40,053 bases of DNA from Batkoa obscura (taxonomy: Eukaryota; Entomophthoromycota; Entomophthoromycetes; Entomophthorales; Batkoaceae), in NCBI GenBank assembly GCA_030770535.1, contig JASVEC010000153.1, positions 1-40,053 of the forward strand. The letters run 5' to 3'. Every line of letters begins with the position of its first letter. The stretch's first letter is position 1. The notes beneath the pieces are model-generated. The model did no database searches. It saw nothing but the letters and a program-made list of their open reading frames with translations, and was not told the DNA's origin. This document shows positions 33,124 to 40,053 of this stretch, piece by piece. The position numbers and the translations under genes are program-made.

Positions 33124-33297
33124 ATTCAATATTTGAACTTACATTAATCTCAGGTACCGTAATATTAAAACTAAAAATATATCTAATTTAAATTTTTCAT
33201 CACATTGATAAAATATCTTTCATGTTTTGTAAAACAACATAAGTTTCTATTTGAATATTTAACGCAATATATTTCAATATGTATATTTTATTTGATT

Positions 33298-33401
33298 ACA
33301 TAGGGGCATTTTTTTGACTTCACTTTTTCTATCTTTTAAGCGCTATTTGAGCAGAATAACCACTGATAAGATTTTTCAACAAAAAAATACATCTCCACAT
33401 A
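33298..33401 (-). mobile_element. GGGGATG MITE, copy 17
   Basis: Reverse orientation. Flanked by ACATA on both sides (33298-33302 and 33397-33401); ends GGGGCATTTTTTTG and ATACATCTCC. Confidence 0.8.
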
Positions 33402-34198
33402 CTATCAATAACTTGTACATTATGGATATACTTTTATTTCAATTTACTGATTTTAGTTTTAAAAAAATAATTATAAATCAAGATTTTACCATTATTTTTT
33501 AACTTCTATTATACTATTCCATATATTGTACAAATGTATTAAATACTATGTATTAAGCAATAAATGCCCTTTGGAATGATGTTATTAGAATTTCTAACAT
33601 TAACATATTGTATATCAAAAAGACCTTAACTATATTTTACATTGTAAAATTTCACTTTGCCTAATATTAATATTTTAATAAACTTACTGTTACTAAAAAA
33701 GTTAATAAGTGTCATTGGTTTTTGACTATAAACAAGTTATTTACAAGTGAAAATTATTTACTGTCAGCCTTATACTTCCTACTATCATAACTTGCCCAAA
33801 AAATGAAGGAATTTATGAAAACACTTAATAGTTTTTGATAGTTTGTAGCGCACACTTTAAACCTATTTAGCTATGCTTTCGCCATAATTAATTGTTATTT
33901 TCATGTGCTAAGTATTATAGCAGTTCGCTGCTTTGTAAAGAGAATAATTTAATTGTAAACTAATAGTTAAGTGTAATTTGGTTATCTGATTTAAACTAAC
34001 TTTAGAAAATTGAACATGGTTGTATTTTTAACTAAGAAACAAAAATGGTAGTGGTTGATTTAAAAAATCTAAAAATGACAAAGCTCGAAAATCAAGGAAC
34101 AAAAAAAGGAAGAATAAGATTCAAGTCACAGGTACTGAATAAAAGGTATGAATTAATTGAAATAGAATTTTTTTTTGTATCAATCTAATTACTAAAAA

Positions 34199-34795
34199 AT
34201 GAAGTTTACTCCAATTTTAAGCTTAGCTTTATTGTTTAATGGCATCACTGCTGAGGACAACGCAGCCTCAAAAGTATTAACTAAGGATAATAAAGACTTA
34301 GTGAAGAAAGGTTTATGGTACCAATAATTATTTAGCTTTATTAATTTTATTAACTATTAAACATATAGGTTTGTTAAATTATACACTCCAAGTTGCAAAT
34401 ACAGTAGACGCTTAGGTAAAAACAAAGGGTTCAATATATCAATATATCTAAATATCTAAATATCTAACTTCTTTATAGCCCCCCACTGGACAAACATCAC
34501 TGAAAGCTTAAGAGCTTGGAGTAATGACGCCAAATTTAATTTTGCTGAAGTAGACTGCAAGGAGAACAGTAGTCTTTGTTCTGACTTAAAAGTCGATGGG
34601 TTTCCTACCCTTAATTTGTAATTTTTTGCAATTCTTTTTTAGTGAGATATTAATTGAATTTTGAAAATTAGGTTCAAAGATGGTGAATATCAAGGCGAAT
34701 GTTTAACCCGTGAAGGTGCCGATGAGTTGCTTATTTGTGTTAAGGACTATGTTGACAAATACCAATTAAAAGCTCCTGAAAAATTACAAGTTTAA
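34199..34795 (+). CDS. Short secreted/ER thioredoxin-fold protein with a CxxS site
   Basis: Four exons: 34199-34317, 34369-34415, 34479-34617 and 34672-34795. Frames join to 142 aa. Residues 1-18 form a signal peptide. One thioredoxin domain follows: FVKLYTPSCKYSRRLAPHW with site C49-K-Y-S52, a conserved Asp/Cys strand (FAEVDCKENSSLC) and the cis-Pro motif VDGFPTLNL. The second active-site Cys is replaced by Ser, so it cannot reduce disulfides by the normal two-Cys route but could form mixed disulfides, as CxxS family members do. It ends EKLQV with no KDEL-type signal and no membrane anchor. Intron positions 1-3 match the first four exons of the PDI gene 550 bp downstream, so the pair arose by tandem, partial duplication. 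It lies 45 bp upstream of MITE copy 18. Confidence 0.88.
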
Positions 34796-35343
34796 TAATA
34801 AATGGAATTAACATGAACCTACTTTTGTTACTATTATATATATGGGGATGTATTTTTGTGTTTAAGAATTTTACTAACAATTTTTCTGCTCAAATAGCGC
34901 TTAAAAAATGGAGAAAACAATGAAGCCAAAAAAACACCCTCATATCTTTATTGAACATGTGTTTTATATTTTAATAGTAAGCTAAATAGACTTTTAAGCT
35001 AATAATAAAAATATCCTTTTAACCTTTTCTGTTTCGTTTTTATCCCATCTTTATTTAATTACACTCTATAATTCAAATATAATACTTTTAAAATGTAATA
35101 AATTTTATTTTAAACTTTTTTATATTATATTATATTACTAATTACGCAGCTTATAAACCTGAACCATAAATCTTTACTATAATGCTAATAAAATGGAAAA
35201 TTAGAAGTTTAATAGGAGTATAAAAAGTTGGAGGCTCAAATCCAAAACACGAATAAAATCAAGCCAAGCAAAAAACAATAATAAGTGAGAAATTAAAAAA
35301 TATTATCACCATCTTTTTTATACATTAACTATAAATATCAAAG
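34796..35343. other. Intergenic between the two thioredoxin-fold genes
   Basis: 548 bp holding MITE copy 18 near its left end and the presumed promoter of the PDI gene. No gene seen. Confidence 0.5.
34840..34945 (+). mobile_element. GGGGATG MITE, copy 18 (near consensus)
   Basis: Forward orientation, 98 bp between ATAT flanks. It starts GGGGATGTATTTTTGTGTTT, 48 bp after the stop of the CxxS gene, probably in its 3' UTR. Confidence 0.95.
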
Positions 35344-37850
35344 ATGAGATTGACTAATCTTTTAAATCTCACAACTTTAGCACTATTTTTCAATAGTGTA
35401 ACAAGTCAGGACAACCAAGCCTCTAAAGATTTGACCAACAAAAATGAACAATTGGTTAAACAGGGTTTTTGGTATTAATAATCTATATATTTATAAAAGA
35501 TTATTAGCTTAATTATCTAGGTTTGTTAAATTATATTCACCTACTTGTAAACATTGTAAAAGATTAGGTAATAACGAGTGGCCCAATATATTATAATACT
35601 AATAATAAATAAAATATAGCCCCACATTGGGTAAAATTTACTGAAAGTTTACAAGACTGGGCCAAAGCTCAAAACTTCAATTTCGGGGAAGTAAACTGTC
35701 TCAAAGAAGGAAAACTATGCTCTACTCTAAAAGCAGATGGTTATCCTACGATTAATTTGTAAGCTTGATTTAACTTATAGTTAAACTATTAAAATAAAAA
35801 ATAGGTTCAAAGATGGCGTATATCAAAAAGAGTGCTTAACCTACGAAGGAGTTGATCAATTGCTTATTTGTATTAAAGAGTACGCTAAAAAGTATCATTT
35901 GGAATTACCTAAACAATTGAAGCCTAAACAAGAAAATAAAGTAATGACGCTGATTGTTAAAAAACTATATTACTAATTTATTTAAAGCCGGAGCCAGCTA
36001 AGAATGCTGAACTTGAACATCACCAAGAACCTCCTAAGGTTGAAAACCACCAAGAACCTCCTAAAGTCGAAAATCAACCACAACCAAAAGTACAAGTGCC
36101 TGTCAAACAAAACCTGGTTAATAAAATTATACCTAATCCTAATGGACAGGTTAAAAAATTAACTACTTCAACTTTTAATGAGGTAAGAGATATAAAGTCA
36201 TGATAGTAGTTGCAATAATAAATATTATAGGAATTGAAAAAAGGGGCATGGTTCATAGTAAGGCTTAAATTAAAAATTAAAATAATCAATTTAATCATAA
36301 TTAAAATAGAAATTCTTTGCTCCTTGGTGTGGACATTGTCAAACGGTAAATTAAATATTGTATTTTAATCAACTATTCCTAACCCTTTTTTAGCTTGGTA
36401 CTTTAATTAAAATAAAGTAAAAATATAAAGGTATTAATTTTATAATAGCACCTACCTGGACTAAATTAGCCTCCGATTTACAAAACACTATCAACATTGG
36501 TCAAGTAGACTGTACTGAAGAGAAAAGTAAGTTAGTTATTTTAAGGTAACGATAATAAATTAATTTGGTTTAGGTTTATGTAAAGACTACACTATTCGTG
36601 GATACCCAACTCTTAAGTTGTAAGTTTAATTACACATAGCTTAATACCATAATAATACTGTTATTTAAGTATTCAAAATGATAAACAAAAAGATTATTTT
36701 GGAGAACGTACTTTAGATGCTCTTAAGACTAGTGCTCTAAAATCAATAGGGTAAAAATTTATATTAAATTCATTTAGGTTTCACTTTAAATTATTTTTAG
36801 TCCCAAAAATACCATTGATTATGACGAAATCAAAAAACTAATTAAAGACGAAAGCTATGCCATCATTTACTATAATCCACAAGATAATGACATACCAGTA
36901 ACTACTATTTACTGTTATTATTGTTTTATTTAATTATATATTTATTTAGCCTCATATAAATAATATCCTTTATAACTTAGAAGCACAAACAGAAAGCTAT
37001 CATATTAATAAGAAATTAGACAGCTTGAAAGAATTGAATATTCAGGATCATCCAGCATTAATTATTGTTAAAGATGGAAGTTATAAACTTTACAACGAGG
37101 ACATAAACAACGTTGAGAGTTTCAACAAGTGGTATATAAAAGAAAAAGATGCTATTGTAAGAGAATTAGATTTAACTAACTTTGAGCAATATCTTAAAGT
37201 TAATAACAATAACAATCAAATCGCAATTGTTAAAATTATCCGTGGGGGATCTAATAAGGAAGATAATACTTATTTAGTTAAGGAAAAGAAAAAGTTCCGC
37301 GATATTGCTCATCCTATTTTACGCAGAAGTGATAAGCAAATGTTCTTTGCTATCATTGATGGTAATAAATACGAAAAAGAAGTCAAAAATTACTTAAACC
37401 ATTATGGAGATGAGAGTCATATAGTTATCATTGATTTAAAGGTAAAGTTTTATATAGTCAGTATTTGTTTCTAATTTATTATTAGGAGAAAAAGCTATAT
37501 GATAAATCCAATGAAAGCTCTAAAATTGAGCACAAAACGAAAGATATTGAAAAAGCGATTGATGATTATTATTCTAGCAAATTAGAGGTAATTAAATTTA
37601 TGGAAATAATTTACAATCATAATATTCATACACTTTAATTAGGGTCAAGTAATTAATTTTACTCCTAAATACTTTACTTTGGTAACTAGATTTACTTTTT
37701 AGATTTATTTATTTTATTTATTATCTTGTTTAGTCAACCCTTACTTCCCTTCCATTCCTTACTATTTTAATTCCTGTAATCTTGGTTTGTGCTCTAATCT
37801 ATTTCTTTGTCACTTCTGAAGACAGTGAACAGGATAAGAAAGCAATCTAA
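35344..37850 (+). CDS. Transmembrane protein disulfide isomerase-like protein, two thioredoxin domains
   Basis: Sixteen exons: 35344-35471, 35521-35567, 35620-35758, 35805-35940, 35988-36182, 36231-36257, 36310-36345, 36394-36397, 36449-36526, 36574-36619, 36670-36750, 36801-36897, 36950-37441, 37486-37587, 37643-37681 and 37734-37850. All phases join, giving 587 aa. There is an N-terminal signal peptide; thioredoxin domain a has C52-K-H-C55 and cis-Pro GYPTINL. A Pro/Glu/His-rich linker follows with HHQEPPKVEN repeats. Domain a' has APWC231-GHC234-QTLAPTW and GYPTLK. A redox-inactive region of about 250 residues follows, then one membrane helix (about 551-572, LTILIPVILVCALIYFF) and a short charged tail. 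It should oxidise or isomerise disulfides in the ER membrane, like yeast Eps1 or animal TMX proteins. A 4-nt exon (36394-36397) completes the second active site. It is the longer member of a tandem pair. Confidence 0.9.
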
Positions 37851-38120
37851 AATAACACCTTTTAGTTTTTAATATTAAAATTATATTAAATTTTATTTTG
37901 TTTTTGATTCATTATAATATATAATAATAATCAATATCAATAACATTGAATAATCAATTTAATTTTTAAAATTCTATTTTTTCATAGTTTACTAAGTTTG
38001 CTTAAATTTACAATTTAATCCTAGATTTAATTTTGCCAATAAAATCCAGCTGCATGAATTTTTAGAACTTAACTAAATTTAACTAAAACTACATAAAAAA
38101 GAATTTCCTTTTTTAATAAA

Positions 38121-39617
38121 ATGGGACGCCCAAAAGGATCAAAGAATAAGACGAGTAAAAAAGCAGCTACTGAAGCCAATAAGGCACTTGAAGCACAATC
38201 AAGCGGTTTGACAGATGATCAAGTACAACTTACCCCAAAGCCTAAAACTAAAAAAAGTACACCTCAAAAAGAGAAAGTAAGTAGTGATCTAAACGACAAC
38301 AAATTGGTGGCTGAAAACGAAGTGAATAAAGAAGAGAGCAAAGAAGTTCTAGAAGAAGGCTTAAAACTCATTATTGAAGAAGAAAAAGCAGTAAAAAAAA
38401 CACCAACCAAGAAAACTACAAAAAGTAAAGTAAAAGCGGATAATAAAAAAGAAGCAAGTGACTTGAAAGAAAATGGAAAAGAGGAAAGTAAATTGAAAGA
38501 AGATTGAAAGAAGATGTGAAAGAAGAACAACCTAAGAAAATAGAGGGGAAAAAAGAGAAAGTAAATGAAAAAGAAGAAAAAACTCCAACCTCCCATGGCA
38601 AAAAAAGGGCAGCCAAAAAAGAAGTCAAACCAAGCTCAGGGATATTTGATGATGACCAGATAGAAGACAGTGAAGAGGAAGAAAAAGCTAAGCCTGTAGG
38701 AAATAAAGTTAATGAAAGATTATCAAAACTAGATCAACTACGTAAAAGGATGGTAATAATTAATAAAAATTTAAATTTAGTAAGATTAATTAGTTTAAAT
38801 AGAAAGAGTCATCTGAAGCCAATCGCAAAGAAGTGTTTGCTGAGTTTCAACGCTCAAAAGCAAATCCTAAATTAGATTCTAAGATTGAAAGACAACGTTT
38901 AGAAGCTGAAAGGTTACAAGCAAGGATGGTAAGTTTTTTGAATCATCAAATTAATTAATAGTTAATTCTTTATAATAGGAAGCACAAGATAAAGGGGAAG
39001 ATTATGAAAGATCAAGATATTGGGAGTATTCAGCAGAACAAGTAGAAAAATGGGAACAAAAAGAAAGAGAAAAAGAGGAAAGATCGGAGGTTACATTTAC
39101 AGGTAAACCGGATTTAAATATGATAAAAATGGTTTTTTATTTTTTATTTTTTGTTTATTAGATCATATATGCAGCAGCAGAAAGAAGATATAAAGATTGG
39201 TTAATAAAATTAAGCCTAACATGGCAGCTTATAATCTACAAAAAGATCAAACTTTGCCTATGACCGATATTCAACATCTTGGACAAGTTGCTATCAGCTC
39301 TGCTTTAACTAAAGACAATAAATCCGTTCAATACCTTCCCATTCATCCTAAACCTAGTAGCGATGCGGTTGAACGTTTGGCCACACATGTTAAGGATGAG
39401 TATACTTTTATTTTAAACTTTATATTACTTTATTTAACTAACAATTTTTAGAATTGCTAAACGTGGTAAATTCTCTAAAATCCGTCCTGTTAAAGAAGAT
39501 GAAGATGTCACTTACATCAATGATCGTAATGCTCACTTCAATCGTAAAATTTCGCGTGCATATGATAAATATACCAAGGAAATTAAAGAGAACTTTGAGC
39601 GTGGAACTGCACTTTGA
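38121..39617 (+). pseudogene. SYF2: SYF2-like pre-mRNA splicing factor with AT-hook N-terminus; frame broken in this copy
   Basis: Exons visible: 38121-38752, 38803-38928, 38979-39102, 39162-39399 and 39452-39617. The C-terminus is clearly SYF2, a Prp19-complex/spliceosome protein: KPNMAAYNL, then RGKFSKIRP, YINDRNAHFNRKISRAYDKY and ENFERGTAL. The N-terminal about 170 residues are a Lys/Glu-rich extension starting MGRPKGSKNK, an AT-hook-like motif not usual in SYF2. The frame is interrupted in two places. In exon 1 a perfect 11-bp tandem copy of TTGAAAGAAGA (38493-38503, 38504-38514) shifts the frame. In exon 4 the family-like peptide YAAAERRYKD is out of frame with both the preceding exon and KPNMAAYNL (about 39162-39200). 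Downstream of the first break there is no in-frame ATG for the SYF2 part until the end of exon 1. As SYF2 is normally a conserved single-copy gene, a second copy elsewhere, or assembly errors, must be considered. Confidence 0.75.
38493..38514. repeat. Perfect 11-bp tandem duplication inside the SYF2-like exon 1
   Basis: TTGAAAGAAGA occurs twice in direct contact, and the two reading frames of exon 1 meet exactly here. A 23-nt segment from GTAAATTG to TTGAAAG would also restore frame as an intron, but is far shorter than any other intron in the window. Confidence 0.9.
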
Positions 39618-40053
39618 ATTCTACTGTTTTTATAATATATCCCGTGGAAGTATATAAGCGAATGTAATTTTGCTTTAACCTATTTTTAATTAACTTCTTA
39701 GATCGGAATTGTTTGATGAGCAGTGTACTTACTCTTAAAGTTTAGAATAAATTTACTTTTTTATATTAAATGCTTTAAAGCTTTTTATTATAACTAAATT
39801 TATAAGTAGATTAGTATTATCATCCAACTTTATTGATAGATTAAAATATCTGTTATCGAAAAGCGACACGATTTTATCCGATTTTTATAAAATAACTAAA
39901 GGATCCCTTACAAGTTTGAATTATAAAGTGAATTACAAAAAGGAAAGATTATTAAATTAAATGAGTAAAATGATATTACATGATTTTTTTAATAGTAAAA
40001 TTTAGTTGGATGTTTAATCTTCTAATAAGAACTACTTCTAATTAATTTAAACT
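39618..40053. other. Intergenic to the right edge, nothing recognised
   Basis: AT-rich sequence downstream of the SYF2-like gene with no frame or repeat worth naming. Confidence 0.5.

Larger units (their letters stand above)
32142..34198. other. Intergenic, two MITEs, no gene seen
   Basis: 2 kb of divergent intergenic DNA between the Kunitz-like gene and the first thioredoxin-fold gene. It holds MITE copies at 33008 and 33298; nothing else recognised. Confidence 0.45.

Noticed and set aside
36074-36298. Minus-strand 74-codon frame over the PDI gene
   Set aside because: Overlaps well-supported exons of the PDI gene on the other strand.
38490-38512. A 23-nt intron that would mend the SYF2-like exon 1 frame
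   Set aside because: Much shorter than every other intron here (45 nt or more) and explained more simply by the perfect 11-bp duplication.
38264-38628. Phe/Leu/Ser-rich minus-strand frames
   Set aside because: Antisense of Lys/Glu codons in the SYF2-like gene.

Overview
The window is about 40 kb of very AT-rich nuclear DNA from a eukaryote, most likely a fungus. Genes are split by introns of roughly 45-75 nt with GTAAG/GTAAT-type donors and TTTAG/ATAG-type acceptors. A eukaryotic initiator tRNA, a fused biotin gene of the plant/fungal type, a peroxisomal acyl-CoA oxidase and a fungal-looking 7-TM receptor support this. The low GC, the receptor and the peroxisomal gene suggest an early-diverging lineage such as Conidiobolus-like Entomophthoromycotina; that placement is inference.

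Layout: 1-0.85 kb, the 3' part of a minus-strand multi-pass membrane protein; 1.35 kb, initiator tRNA-Met; 2.3-4.3 kb, a RhoGAP (3 exons, +); 5.5-6.5 kb, a GPCR (-); 6.6-11.3 kb, a gene desert with an old diverged tandem duplication; 11.3-13.9 kb, a fused dethiobiotin synthetase/DAPA aminotransferase (5 exons, -), head to head with a 7-exon acyl-CoA oxidase ending in SKL (14.8-17.3 kb, +); 17.3-25.7 kb, mostly intergenic DNA full of a short inverted-repeat element, holding one unknown membrane protein and two GC-richer gene fragments; 25.7-27.4 kb, a disordered Pro/Tyr-rich protein; 29.1-30.5 kb, a secreted repeat protein (-); 31.5-32.1 kb, a small secreted Kunitz-like protein (-); 34.2-37.85 kb, two tandem thioredoxin-fold ER genes, one short and one 16-exon transmembrane PDI; 38.1-39.6 kb, a SYF2-like splicing factor whose frame is broken in this copy.

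Most striking observations: (1) 19 copies of a ~98-100 bp MITE (ends GGGGATGT...ACATCCCC), 17 of them in 16 kb, with 4-bp target duplications shown by the copies not flanked by ATAT, plus an apparent empty site in a duplicated segment; one copy is a 273-bp fold-back. (2) A 4-nt microexon needed to read CGHCQTLAPTW in the PDI. (3) The biotin gene and a peroxisomal beta-oxidation gene sharing one 870-bp divergent promoter region. (4) A Kunitz-like secreted domain in a probable fungus. All exon models were built by hand from frame and splice signals; no database search was possible.
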